DNA from: JBNJEA01 sp051745395
GTDB lineage: Bacteria; Desulfobacterota; Desulfobacteria; Desulfobacterales; Desulfosalsimonadaceae
Assembly: GCA_051745395.1 (NCBI GenBank)
Contig: JBNJEA010000001.1
Coordinates: forward strand, 22,636-86,635
Direction of reading: 5' to 3'
DNA length: 64,000 nucleotides
The position numbers and the translations under genes are program-made. Below the pieces are notes generated by a model. The model was not told where the DNA came from. It searched no databases and worked only from the letters and a program-made list of their open reading frames with translations. Of this stretch, positions 34,128 through 43,800 are shown in pieces. Position 1 is the stretch's first letter, and every line of letters begins with the position of its first letter.

Positions 34128-34541
34128 TCAGGATTGCTCGTCTTCTTCGCCTCCCTCTTCTTCCTCCGCGTCATCTTCGAGCAGGTCCTCGATTTCAACG
34201 GATTCATCAGCGGCGGCTTCTTCAGGCGGTTCAGGGGTTTTAAACAGATCCACGTCATCGACGACCAGTTCGACGGGGCCGGTCTGTTCTTGATCCTTTT
34301 CATACAAATCGACGACCGTGTCGGCGATTTTGTCGATATAGGCGGAAATCGGGTACAGGTTCGGGGTCCGCAGGGTGTCGATGAGGATTTTTTTATCCTG
34401 CTTTACCGCGGATGCAACCGTTTTGCCGTCATAAGACTCCTCGCATATCAGGGAAAAAAGGTCTTTGCTTAATTCGGCATATTCCTGGATGGTGAGGGCA
34501 TCGGTCTGATTGTCTTTTAAAATCGTATACTTCTGTTTCAT
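34128..34541 (-). CDS. Small protein with highly acidic C-terminus
   Basis: A 137-residue protein of unknown function. The first 95 residues look helical (TIQEYAELSKDLFSLICEES, VKQDKKILIDTLRT). The last 35 are almost wholly Glu/Asp/Ala. The ATG at 34541 was chosen because GGAAGGA lies just upstream; an open frame extending to 34631 has no ribosome binding site. It is 53 nt upstream of the zinc-ribbon gene on the same strand, probably an operon. Confidence 0.7.
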   Translation of the reverse strand: MKQKYTILKDNQTDALTIQEYAELSKDLFSLICEESYDGKTVASAVKQDKKILIDTLRTPNLYPISAYIDKIADTVVDLYEKDQEQTGPVELVVDDVDLFKTPEPPEEAAADESVEIEDLLEDDAEEEEGGEEDEQS

Positions 34542-34772
34542 GTGGGGTTCCTTCCAAAAATATTGCCACTGTTTGCAAAGCGGCCGTGCCTGTTTTATGG
34601 TACGATTGTCAATGGCCTTATAATAAGTCAAATTTCAATCATGTCAATATCCAATCACACAAAAGCCAAGCGGCACAAACCGCGATCTGAAAGCGGCTTG
34701 TGCCGGCAAACACCGATAAAATTATTGACCGTTGGATTTGTGTTCTGGTATGCAGGAAAACGATATCATTGC

Positions 34773-34858
34773 GGAGGGATGGCCGAGTGGCTTAAGGCGG
34801 CGGTCTTGAAAACCGTTGAGCGAAAGCTCCGTGGGTTCGAATCCTACTCCCTCCGCCA
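34773..34858 (+). tRNA. tRNA-Ser (TGA)
   Basis: A class II tRNA with acceptor GGAGGGA/TCCCTCC, D-arm GGCCGAGTGG, anticodon loop CTTGAAA (anticodon TGA), long variable arm, GTTCGAATC T-loop and encoded CCA. TTGACC (34725-34730) with TATGCA (34749-34754) is a possible promoter. Confidence 0.97.
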
Positions 34859-34894
34859 TGGAAACTGAAAAATTCATTATGTAATTCATCATAC

Positions 34895-34987
34895 GGAGAG
34901 ATGGCCGAGTCGGCTGAAGGCGCTCGCCTGCTAAGCGAGTAACGGGGTAACACTCGTTCGAGGGTTCGAATCCCTCTCTCTCCGCCA
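34895..34987 (+). tRNA. tRNA-Ser (GCT)
   Basis: A second serine tRNA, 36 nt after the first, with acceptor GGAGAGA/TCTCTCC, anticodon loop CTGCTAA (anticodon GCT), a long variable arm, GTTCGAATC and encoded CCA. The two are probably cotranscribed and end at the terminator at 35001. Confidence 0.97.
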
Positions 34988-35000
34988 TTTCAAATACTTG

Positions 35001-35026
35001 GCCCGGTCGATTGACCGGGCTTTTTT
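35001..35026 (+). terminator. Terminator of the tRNA-Ser pair
   Basis: GCCCGGTC and GACCGGGC form an 8-bp stem around ATTG-type loop sequence, followed by six T. Confidence 0.9.
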
Positions 35027-35030
35027 ATAT

Positions 35031-35070
35031 AAAAAGACCCACGGTTTAGCGTGAAACCCTGGGTCTTTTT
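35031..35070 (-). terminator. Terminator of hsp20
   Basis: A stem with arms AAAAAGACCCACGGTTT and AAACCCTGGGTCTTTTT, nearly complementary, directly abutting the tRNA terminator. It serves the minus-strand hsp20 transcript. Confidence 0.85.
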
Positions 35071-35092
35071 CAAGAGGGACATGCAGAAGCTG

Positions 35093-35530
35093 TTACTTGA
35101 CCTCAATCTTTTTTGTCTGACTTTCCTCGGTTTTGGGAACGGTGATTTTCAGCACGCCCTCCTCGAACTGGGCGTCGATTTTATCGGCGTCCACGTTGTC
35201 GGGCAGCGTGAAGGCACGCTGGAACTTGCCGTAAAACCGTTCCCGGCGATAGAAATTCTCCTCATTGACGTCCTCATCATAGTTGCGTTCCCCGCTGAGG
35301 GTCAGCACGTTGTTCCGGACATCAATGGAGATATCATCTTTTTTGATGCCGGGCAGTTCCGCCCGGATTTCTATCGCATTGTCTTTTTCAACAGTGTCCA
35401 CCGAGGGCTGCCAGTTGAAAAAGCCCGTTTGGTCTCTTTCAGTCGCCGGCAGCATTTCATCAAAGAGCCGATTGATTTCGTTCTGTAAAGTCGGTTTGGT
35501 CATCCACGGATCCCTTCGCATCAGTGCCAT
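35093..35530 (-). CDS. Hsp20/alpha-crystallin small heat shock protein
   Basis: A 145-residue ATP-independent holdase. The alpha-crystallin domain spans about 38-135 with VEKDNAIEIRAELPGIKKDDISIDV (interrupted), LTLSGER and the closing F-E-E-G-V-L-K-I-T-V-P-K motif. The C-terminal tail ends in an I-x-V pattern (KKIEVK) used in oligomer assembly. The ATG at 35530 has an ideal AAGGAG 9 nt upstream; a GTG at 35539 lies too close to it. Confidence 0.95.
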   Translation of the reverse strand: MALMRRDPWMTKPTLQNEINRLFDEMLPATERDQTGFFNWQPSVDTVEKDNAIEIRAELPGIKKDDISIDVRNNVLTLSGERNYDEDVNEENFYRRERFYGKFQRAFTLPDNVDADKIDAQFEEGVLKITVPKTEESQTKKIEVK

Positions 35531-35590
35531 AACCGTCACCTCCTTTTATAACAGCTTGGATTTGTTTTTTATCCCTCTTTTTCAACTCCA

Positions 35591-35618
35591 ACTATAAACA
35601 TCCTGTTTGGGTATGCAA
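35591..35618 (-). promoter_or_regulatory. Promoter of hsp20
   Basis: On the minus strand, TTGCAT (35613-35618), 16 bp, TATAGT (35591-35596). It is a sigma70-like match about 60 nt before the start codon. I saw no CIRCE or HAIR heat-shock operator. Confidence 0.5.
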
Positions 35619-35699
35619 GGGGTTGAATTTCAATCGATTTCATATTGCCTGATCCGCTGTTCAGAAGAAGCGTTTCGTTTCTCCACGACCCTGATTTTT

Positions 35700-36617
35700 T
35701 TATTGGCGTCGGCAGCCCTGCCGCAGGCCCCGGTCCGCCATGGTCTGCTGAATCCGGGCCAGGGTGCCGCGCTTGTCAAGCGCCCACTCGGGGGCGATCA
35801 GCTCGTCCCGGTGCGGGTCGCCGGTCAGGCGCTGGACGACCACGGTTTCGGGCAGGCGTGTCAAAAATTCGCAGACGAGATCCACGTATTGCCCCTGGGA
35901 TAGGCAGGTGTAGTTGCCGCGGCGGTACCAGTCGGCCAGCACCGTATCGCAGACCACGTAGAGCAGGTGCAGCTTGATGCCGTCGATGCCGAGATTTGCC
36001 AGAAAGTCTGCGGTCTGCATCATCTGTTGCCGGGTTTCGCCGGGAAGGCCCAGGATGACGTGCACGCAGAAGGGGATACCGCGGTTTTTCGTGGCCGCCA
36101 CGGCCTGCTGGAATGCGGCTGCGTCGTGGCCGCGGTTGATGCGGGCAAGGGTTTCGTCGTGGGCCGACTGCAGGCCGTATTCCACCCAGACGAGAAAATC
36201 ACTGGTATAGGATGTCAGCAGGTCGATGATGTCTTCGTCCACGCAGTCCGGCCGGGTGCCCACGCACAGGCCGACCACGCCGTCGACGGCCAGGGCTTCG
36301 TCGTAGAGGGCCTTCAGTTGTGCTGCGGGCGCATAGGTGTTGGTATAGGATTGAAAGTAGGCCAGGAACTTTTTGGCCTTGTAGCGTTTGGCCAGGGCCG
36401 CTTTGCCGGCTTCGAGCTGCTGCGTGATGGAGATATCCCAGCGGTGGGCGCCGGTGCCCGAGCCGTGGGCGTTGCAGTAAATGCAGCCTGTGCGGGAAAG
36501 CGTGCCGTCGCGGTTCGGGCAGGACAGGCCCGCGTCGATGGTGATTTTCTGGACCCGGCAGCCGTATTGCTGCCTGAGGTACGTGTTGAAATCGAAATAT
36601 CTTTTCAGGTCATCCAT
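35700..36617 (-). CDS. YhcC-type radical SAM protein
   Basis: A 305-residue radical SAM protein of the TIGR01212/YhcC family (Elp3-like core). It has the characteristic wide cysteine motif C-x10-C-x-x-C (CPNRDGTLSRTGCIYC, near residues 32-45), G-L-C-V-G-T-R-P-D-C, and HVILGLPGE. The reaction is not known. The start at 36617 (MDDLKRYF) matches the family N-terminus; a longer frame to 36851 runs through the intergenic repeat and is rejected. Confidence 0.9.
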   Translation of the reverse strand: MDDLKRYFDFNTYLRQQYGCRVQKITIDAGLSCPNRDGTLSRTGCIYCNAHGSGTGAHRWDISITQQLEAGKAALAKRYKAKKFLAYFQSYTNTYAPAAQLKALYDEALAVDGVVGLCVGTRPDCVDEDIIDLLTSYTSDFLVWVEYGLQSAHDETLARINRGHDAAAFQQAVAATKNRGIPFCVHVILGLPGETRQQMMQTADFLANLGIDGIKLHLLYVVCDTVLADWYRRGNYTCLSQGQYVDLVCEFLTRLPETVVVQRLTGDPHRDELIAPEWALDKRGTLARIQQTMADRGLRQGCRRQ

Positions 36618-36756
36618 TGCTATACTTGACCGGTTAGAAAAGGGGATATAAGATGCTTTCCTTTTATACCAGCCGAATACCACATCCGGTTTGACACCGC
36701 AATCGGCTGGCCTGGCGGTAGAGAAGAAAATATCCAAAAAGGACATTGCTTCTTCC

Positions 36757-36854
36757 GTAATGCTCGCGAAAGCGGGCATCCCGTTTTCCAGGCGGCAAGA
36801 AAAACCTGGATGCCTGCCTCCCGAAAGGGTCCGGGACAGGTTCGCAGGCATGAC
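36757..36854 (-). repeat. REP-like palindromic repeat, copy 1
   Basis: Read on the minus strand it begins GTCATGCCTGCG and ends with the diverged inverted half, matching the element at 59792-59868 with about two dozen extra bases inside the first half. It fills the 352-bp divergent spacer between the radical SAM gene and mnmG, which otherwise shows nothing I recognise. Confidence 0.7.
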
Positions 36855-36969
36855 AGACGCAGCAATATTGCTGTTTTTGTTCGGTCACGGCAGCTCATGA
36901 AGCCTTTTATCAGAAGACAAAAGCAGAAACTGGAATATTACGGATAACCAGGTGACCCTAATTTAAGAC

Positions 36970-38874
36970 ATGGCAGCTTATACCAAAACATACGACGTTA
37001 TCGTGGTCGGCGCCGGTCATGCCGGCTGCGAGGCCGCGCTGGCCGCGGCCCGGATGGGGTGCGCGGTGCTGCTGGTGGCCATCGACCTGGACAAGATCGC
37101 GGCCATGCCCTGCAGCCCGTCGATCGGCGGCATGGCCAAGGGGCAGCTCGTCCGGGAAATCGACGCCCTGGGCGGGGAAATGGCAAAGGTCACCGACAAA
37201 ACCGCGATTCATTTCAAGACGTTAAATACAAGGAAAGGCCCGGCGGTCCAGTCCTCGCGGACGCAAAACGACAAGCTCCGCTACCACATGGTCATGAAGG
37301 CGGTGCTGGAAAGCACGCCGAATCTCGATGTCAAGCAGGCCATGATCGAGCGCCTGGTCATGGAAAACGGCCGGGTCGTCGGCGTGGCAGACCAGACCGG
37401 CTTCGGCTATACGGCGCCGGCGGTGGTGTTGGCCACGGGGACGTTTCTGGGCGGCCGGGTCTATATCGGCCAAAACGCGTTTGCCGCCGGCCGGGCCGGC
37501 GAGTTTTCCTCGGAAGGACTGCCGGCAAGCCTGAAGTCCGTCGGATTTTCCATGGGGCGGTTGAAAACGGGCACTCCGCCCCGGCTGCACAAAGAAAGCA
37601 TCGATTTTTCCCGGCTGACCCCACAGGCCGGAGACGAACGGGTGCGGCCGTTTTCCTTTTCCTCCGAGAACCTGCCGCTGCCCCAGGTGTCGAGCTATAT
37701 TGGCGCGGTTAACCGCAAAACCATTGAAATAGCGTCGCAAAACCTGTCGCGGTCCTCTCTTTACGGCGGATTGATCCAGGGGGTGTCGGCCCGGTATTGC
37801 CCCTCGTTTGAGGACAAGGTGGTCAAGTTCCCGGACCGCGACAGCCACCAGGTCATCCTGGAGCCGGAGGGCTTAGACACCAGCGAGATCTATATCAGCG
37901 GGCTGGGCAACAGCCTGCCCCTGGAGGTCCAGGTGCAGCTCGTCCGCAGCATCGAAGGGTTGGAATGCGCGGAAATCATGCGGCCGGGCTATGCCATCGA
38001 ATATGATTACATCGATCCCGTGGAATTGAACCCCACCCTGGAGACCAAGCGGGTTTCGGGCCTGTATCTGGCCGGCCAGATCAACGGCACCTCCGGCTAC
38101 GAGGAAGCCGCCGCCCAGGGCATGTGGGCCGGCATCAACGCGGCCTGCCGCATCCAGGGGCGCCCCGCCTTTGTCCTGGACCGCTCCCAGGCCTACATGG
38201 GCGTGATGATCGATGATCTGGTCACCAAGGGGACCTCGGAACCCTACCGGATGTTTACCTCCCGGGCCGAGTACCGCTTGCTGCTGCGCGAAGACAATGC
38301 GGATTTGCGCTTGACCGGCATCGGCCATGAACTCGGGCTCATCGAGGCCGACCGGTACAGGGATTTGGCGGATCGAAAGCAGCGGATCGATGAAGAAATC
38401 GACCGGTTGCGCAAAACCGTGCTGTCGCCGGATCAAAGCGTCAATGCCTTTCTAGCCGCGCGCGGATCGCCGCCCATTAAAACCGGCGTGCCCGCCGATC
38501 AGTTGCTCAAACGCAATGAACTCGATTATGAACTCGTCCGGCAATTTGCCGAACCGCCCGCCGCAGTCGACGACCGGGTGGTGCGCCAGGTGGAAATTGC
38601 GATCAAATATGCCGGCTACATCGACAAGCAGTTAAAGGAGATCGAGAAATTCAGGGCCCTGGAAACCACCACAATACCGGCGGATTTTGATTATCATGGC
38701 GTCGCCGGCCTGTCCAACGAGCTAAAGGAAAAACTCTTTGCCCTGCGGCCCGTGAATCTGGGCCAGGCCGCCCGGATGGACGGCATGACCCCGGCGGCGA
38801 TTTCCGTGCTCATGGTGGCATTAAAGGCCGCCGGGGGACGGTCAAATGTCGAAAAACATGACAAATCGGTTTGA
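36970..38874 (+). CDS. mnmG: tRNA uridine 5-carboxymethylaminomethyl modification enzyme MnmG (GidA)
   Basis: A 634-residue FAD-dependent enzyme that with MnmE modifies U34 of several tRNAs. The N-terminal FAD-binding motif [19 protein letters not shown], the [18 protein letters not shown] segment, KTGTPPRL, and [16 protein letters not shown] are all typical of full-length MnmG. The C-terminal domain ends with the [16 protein letters not shown] motif seen in the family. The length is normal for MnmG rather than TrmFO. No mnmE lies in the window. Confidence 0.97.
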   Translation: MAAYTKTYDVIVVGAGHAGCEAALAAARMGCAVLLVAIDLDKIAAMPCSPSIGGMAKGQLVREIDALGGEMAKVTDKTAIHFKTLNTRKGPAVQSSRTQNDKLRYHMVMKAVLESTPNLDVKQAMIERLVMENGRVVGVADQTGFGYTAPAVVLATGTFLGGRVYIGQNAFAAGRAGEFSSEGLPASLKSVGFSMGRLKTGTPPRLHKESIDFSRLTPQAGDERVRPFSFSSENLPLPQVSSYIGAVNRKTIEIASQNLSRSSLYGGLIQGVSARYCPSFEDKVVKFPDRDSHQVILEPEGLDTSEIYISGLGNSLPLEVQVQLVRSIEGLECAEIMRPGYAIEYDYIDPVELNPTLETKRVSGLYLAGQINGTSGYEEAAAQGMWAGINAACRIQGRPAFVLDRSQAYMGVMIDDLVTKGTSEPYRMFTSRAEYRLLLREDNADLRLTGIGHELGLIEADRYRDLADRKQRIDEEIDRLRKTVLSPDQSVNAFLAARGSPPIKTGVPADQLLKRNELDYELVRQFAEPPAAVDDRVVRQVEIAIKYAGYIDKQLKEIEKFRALETTTIPADFDYHGVAGLSNELKEKLFALRPVNLGQAARMDGMTPAAISVLMVALKAAGGRSNVEKHDKSV

Positions 38875-38913
38875 TATGTAGGTTTTCCGGTCTGTTCGGC
38901 GGCACAGACCCCC

Positions 38914-38941
38914 TTGACAAGCCACCGATCCGGATTATTGT
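38914..38941 (+). promoter_or_regulatory. Candidate promoter of the DnaJ-type gene
   Basis: TTGACA (38914-38919), 16 bp, TATTGT (38936-38941), 50 nt upstream of the start codon. Confidence 0.45.
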
Positions 38942-38991
38942 TAGGCTTTACCTGTAAACGAAAAATTTCAATACCAATAGGGTGATGCAAT

Positions 38992-39939
38992 ATGGCCCAG
39001 AAAGATTATTACGATATTCTCGGGGTTTCGAAAAACGCGTCGGAAGACGAGATCAAAAAGGCGTACCGAAAGCTCGCCATGAAATATCATCCGGATCATT
39101 CCTCCGGATCCAAGGAAAACGAGGAAAAATTCAAGGAAATCAGCGAGGCCTATGCGGTCTTGAGCGATCCGGAAAAGCGCAAGCAGTATGACACTTACGG
39201 TTCCGAGGATTTCCAGCAGCGCTACAGCCAGGACGACATTTTCAAGGATTTCGACCTCGGCGATATCCTGCGGGAATTCGGCTTCGGCGGCTCCTCGTTT
39301 TTTTCCTCCGGGGGCCGGGGCGGCCGCGGCCGGCAATCCGGGCGCCAGTTCTCATTTGACCCGGAGTCCATGTTCGGCATGGGCGGCGGCGGCGCCCAGC
39401 AGCAGGCCCAGATGAAGGGGCGGGACGTGGAATATGAACTGCCCCTGAGCTTGCAGGAAATCGCTACCGGCACCTCGAAAACGATTACCGTCCGCACGCC
39501 GTCGGGCGGAACCGATACCCTGACGGTTAAAATTCCAAAGGGGTTGATTGACGGCAAAAAGGTCCGGCTCACCGGCAAAGGCGAGCCGAGCCCCTATGGC
39601 GGACCGGCGGGCGATCTGTTTATCCGTTCCAAGGTCACGGGGGATGCCGCCTATTCGAACAAGGATTTCGATGTCTATGTCAACAAGGATATTAAGCTCA
39701 CCGAGGCGCTGCTCGGCACAAAGGCGACCGTGACCACGCTGGAAGGCAAGCAGCTTTCCCTGACCATTCCGCCGGGCACCAAGCCCAAAAGCAAGTTCCG
39801 CATCAGCGGGCAGGGCCTGCCCCACATGAAAGGCGGCGGCAGGGGCAACCTCTACGTGGTGGTCAATATCGATATGCCCAAGAAGCTGAGCAAAAAACAA
39901 AAAGAACTGGTGGAAAAGCTGGCCGAGACCGGCTTGTAA
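38992..39939 (+). CDS. DnaJ-class co-chaperone (CbpA-like)
   Basis: A 315-residue type II J-protein that stimulates DnaK. The J domain has [21 protein letters not shown] and the HPD motif (near residues 33-35). A G/F-rich linker follows (about 95-140, [15 protein letters not shown]). The two C-terminal substrate-binding beta domains follow ([33 protein letters not shown]). There is no CxxCxGxG zinc finger, so it is CbpA-type rather than DnaJ. It is a single-gene unit with its own promoter and terminator. Confidence 0.94.
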   Translation: MAQKDYYDILGVSKNASEDEIKKAYRKLAMKYHPDHSSGSKENEEKFKEISEAYAVLSDPEKRKQYDTYGSEDFQQRYSQDDIFKDFDLGDILREFGFGGSSFFSSGGRGGRGRQSGRQFSFDPESMFGMGGGGAQQQAQMKGRDVEYELPLSLQEIATGTSKTITVRTPSGGTDTLTVKIPKGLIDGKKVRLTGKGEPSPYGGPAGDLFIRSKVTGDAAYSNKDFDVYVNKDIKLTEALLGTKATVTTLEGKQLSLTIPPGTKPKSKFRISGQGLPHMKGGGRGNLYVVVNIDMPKKLSKKQKELVEKLAETGL

Positions 39940-39969
39940 TACAACTTTCTGTTTTTCCAAAAGTTTATA

Positions 39970-40000
39970 AAGCCGATGGCGCCCGCCATCGGCTTTTTTT
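39970..40000 (+). terminator. Terminator after the DnaJ-type gene
   Basis: AAGCCGATGGC and GCCATCGGCTT form a perfect stem around a short GCCC-type loop, ending in a run of seven T. Confidence 0.92.
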
Positions 40001-40085
40001 ATCTGGATTTGCTCTCACCTTTCCCCCCTTCCGGTTGCCCGTTTTTCTCCGTATTTCGGGTAAATCAACGAATCCCGTAAATTTA

Positions 40086-40114
40086 TTGACAAAAGGGGAT
40101 CGTTCATATAGATT
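40086..40114 (+). promoter_or_regulatory. Candidate promoter of hpt operon
   Basis: TTGACA (40086-40091), 17 bp, TAGATT (40109-40114), giving a leader of about 170 nt before hpt. The rest of the 39940-40288 spacer shows only the terminator above. Confidence 0.5.
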
Positions 40115-40288
40115 CACCATGAAGGCAATATGCCCAAATATACTGTTTAATTTGTTATATTGCTATAAAAACAGTTGGTTAAAAAACGTAAATCGCTTGC
40201 CCGTATTGTAATAGAACTTACATGATATGACTTCTGCCGGTTGTCTTTCCCAAAAACTGTCTTTGTAATGACACGTCAAAGATTGGAT

Positions 40289-40828
40289 ATGCCCAAACTT
40301 CTTCCCGTCCTCACCGAAAATGACATTCGCACGAAAGTTTCAATTGTGGCACAGCAGATTTCGTCGGATTATCAGGACAAAGAGCTTGTTCTGGTGGGCG
40401 TGCTCAAGGGGGCGTTTGTCTTTCTGGCCGATTTGATCCGGCAGTTGACGATACCGGTCACGATTGATTTCATATGGGTGTCGAGTTACGGCTGCGCCGA
40501 TACCACGTCGGGGACGGTAACACGGGTCTCCGACATTACTACCGATATTTCCGGAAAACAGGTTCTGATTGTCGAAGACATCCTGGACACGGGGCTGACC
40601 GTAAAAGAGCTGATCGGCTGCCTGGCCGCGCACAACCCGGCAAGCATCGGGGTCTGCGCATTTGTTGACAAAAGCGTTCGGCGGCAGAATGATTGCCGGG
40701 CCGACTACGCCTGCCACCGGGTAGAAGAGGGGTTCCTTGTAGGGTATGGCCTGGATTTTGCAGAGAAATACCGGCATTTGCCTGCGCTATATGAATTAAA
40801 TAATACAATCAGCGAGGAAGTAAAATGA
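40289..40828 (+). CDS. hpt: Hypoxanthine phosphoribosyltransferase
   Basis: A 179-residue purine salvage enzyme making IMP or GMP from the free base and PRPP. The PRPP-binding motif VLIVEDILDTGLT (near residue 92) and the DFIWVSSYG segment are diagnostic. The frame is open further upstream (TTG 40241, ATG 40268), but the ATG at 40289 gives the family-like N-terminus PKLLPVLTENDI. The stop overlaps the start of the large acidic protein gene (ATGA). Confidence 0.93.
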   Translation: MPKLLPVLTENDIRTKVSIVAQQISSDYQDKELVLVGVLKGAFVFLADLIRQLTIPVTIDFIWVSSYGCADTTSGTVTRVSDITTDISGKQVLIVEDILDTGLTVKELIGCLAAHNPASIGVCAFVDKSVRRQNDCRADYACHRVEEGFLVGYGLDFAEKYRHLPALYELNNTISEEVK

Positions 40829-43800
40829 TCATCACCTGCGAAGCCTGCGGAACAACCTACAAATTGAACGCCAGTCTTCTGCAATCAACCGGTTCGACGG
40901 TGCGGTGTTCCAACTGTGAACATGTTTTCGTGGCTTATCCGCAGGGTGCCGGAAAGGAAAAACCCGCTGAATTTCATACAGATACCGATTCTTCCCAAAA
41001 GACTTACGACCCGCCCATCACCGAAGATATGTATAAAGAGGCCGAGGAAACCGAAAGGGAACTCGATGCCATTTTTGACGATGAAGACGAAGAGGATGAT
41101 GATGGTGCGCCGGGTGCGGAACTACCCGAAAACATAACGGAAACATCCCCGGAAGACGCTGCCGGGGGCCGTGAGGCAACAAGCGGGACCGAAACGGAAA
41201 CAGCCGATTTCGACGCCGGCGATTTGAGTTTTTTGGATGAAACCGAACCCGCCGGCAAAAAACCCGCGGACCAGGAAATATCCGGGATTGGAGCGCCATT
41301 TTCAGACCAGGGCAGCCGGACGGCGGGATCGGAAACGGCCGGATCTGAATCTGAATCTGAAGATGCCTGGGATGCCGGGGTGGAAATGCATCTCGATGAC
41401 CTGGAGTCCGAGCAAGACATCGTGGGTCTGGATTCACTGACCGCAGAAGCCGAGCCGGTGATGGAGCTCGACGATCTGGGCCCTGCCGCTGCAGAAGATG
41501 ACACGGTGGAAGAGGAAACCGTTAATCTGGGGGATTTGGCCACAACCGCCATGGAAGAGGGCGATTCCGTCGATCTTTCCGAACTGAGCCGGACGGCCAT
41601 GGAGGGCGAAACTGTTGGTCTCGACGATATCGGCCGCACCGCCGCAGAAGGCGATTCGGTCGATCTCTCCGAGTTGAGCCGGACGGCCATGGAGGGCGAA
41701 ACCGTTGGTTTTGATGATGTAAGCCGCACCGAAGCAGAGGGAGACTCGGTTGCCCCAGGCGACCTGGAAAGCCCTGCTGCCGGGCAGGAAAGCGTTGCGC
41801 TCGATGAGTTGGGCCGCACCGCCGTGGAAGATGATACCGTAGGAGAAGACACCGTTAGCTTTGATGAGCTGGCCACGACATCGGTCGAAGAAGCCGACGA
41901 ATCCGCGGGCCTCGATGAAGCCGATCGTACCGCAGTGGAAGGCGAGTCAACGGGTGTTTTTGACCTGGATGATTTCGAAGCCGAGCCGACCGCCGAAGCG
42001 GCAGAGACGGCAGAAGACGAAGCGGATCTGGATTTTTCGGAGGCCTTCGACGATCTGTCAGACGATCTGTCAACGCAAGCCGAGGCAACCTCGGAGGAAG
42101 AAATCGAGCCGGTCGAAGATCTGGAAGAGGGGGTTCAACCGCTGGATACGCAAGCGGAGGAACCGGAAGCGCAAACCGAAGAAAAAGGAGGATTTGTATC
42201 GGAATTGGGGGATTTTGATCAACAACCGGAGAGCGAAAAACCCCCGAAAAAAGACAAGGACACCGGCGAAGAAAAGGACAAAGCGACATCGCCGGAGGGT
42301 GAAGACGAAGATACGGATGAATTTGATCTTGATTTCGAGCTTGACCTGGCGTCCGAAGACGGGGGTGAGGCTGCCGAAGCCGCATCAGAAGATGCAGCGC
42401 ACGACCTGGAGGAGACAGATCTTGATTTCGACGACATGGAGACAGATCTCAACGAACAGGCGGAAACACCGGCAACCGGCCCCGGTCAAAGTGAACCAAA
42501 ATCGACCACCGAAGAATTTGACCTGAATTTGGAGGAAACAGCGGAAGAATCGGAACTGGGTCTGGATTTCGACCTGGATGAGTTTGACCTGGACCTGGAA
42601 GAATCCGAGGAAACCGCAAAAACCGGTGACGCAGACGAATTCGACCTGGATTTGGAAGAAGAAGGCGCAGCGGAAGCTGAAGAAGGCGAGGCCGACGCCG
42701 GTGAATTTTCACTGGATCTGGACCTCGACGCCGACGAAGAAGGCGTTGCGGCAGAAAGCGCCGGTGCGGAGGAGGCGGAATTCGAGCTCGACCTCGACGT
42801 CGAAGACGAAGGCGAAGCGGCTCCGGCTGCCAGCGGCGCCACCGCTGAAGCCGAAGACGAGTTCGAGCTGGACCTGGATCTCGGCGCCGATGAAGCGGCC
42901 GAAACCGCCGGCGAAGAAACCGGGGCGACCGATTCGTTCGACCTCGACCTCGGTTTTGACGCCGACGCCGCAGCGGAAGCTGAAGAAGGCGAGGCCGACG
43001 CCGACGAATTTTCACTGGATCTGGACCTCGACGCCGACGAAGAAGGCGTTGCGGCAGAAAGTGCCGGTGCGGAGGAAGCGGAATTCGACCTCGACCTCGA
43101 CGTCGAAGACGAAGGCGAAGCGGCTCCGGCTGCCAGCGGCGCCACCGCTGAAGCCGAAGACGAGTTCGAGCTGGACCTGGATCTCGGCGCCGATGAAGCG
43201 GCCGAAACCGCCGGCGAAGAAACCGGGGCGACCGATTCGTTCGACCTCGACCTCGGTTTTGACGCCGACGCCGCAGCGGAAGCTGAAGAAGGCGAGGCCG
43301 ACGCCGACGAATTTTCACTGGATCTGGACCTCGACGCCGACGAAGAAGGCGTTGCGGCAGAAAGCGCCGGCGGGCAAGCAGACGAATTCGACCTCGACCT
43401 GGAAGAAGAAGGCGGGGCACCGGCCGGGGCAACGGCGGAAGTCGAGGATTTTGAATTGGACTTGGACCTCGGCGAGGAAGAAGCCGGGGCGGCCGAAGAA
43501 GAGACATCGACTGCTGCCGCTGAGTCCGCCGGGCAGGACGAATTCGATCTGACCGACGTGGAAGACTTCCTGGATCTGGATGAAGATGAAACCTCCGAAG
43601 AAACCGTGGTGGCCGAAGAAGAAGAAGACTTTGACCTGGGGCTGGAGACGGCAGCCGATACGGAAGAAACAGAAGCGGCCGAGGATTCGGATTTTGACCT
43701 CGACCTTGAAACCATGCTGGATGAAGAAGCCACCCAGGTAACCGGGGAAACGGACAAACAGGTGTCCCTGGAAACCGTCGGGGAAAAACGCAGTGAACCC

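Noticed and set aside
34722..34988. 88-codon minus-strand ORF across the tRNA-Ser genes
   Set aside because: It is a translation of tRNA gene antisense, a well-known spurious product (MAEREGFEPS type).
36618..36851. N-terminal extension of the radical SAM protein
   Set aside because: The extended frame runs through the REP-like repeat and the conserved family N-terminus starts at 36617.
42667..43370. CRISPR-like array from regular repeats
   Set aside because: The repeats are tandem, contiguous, in frame and coding, with no unique spacers.
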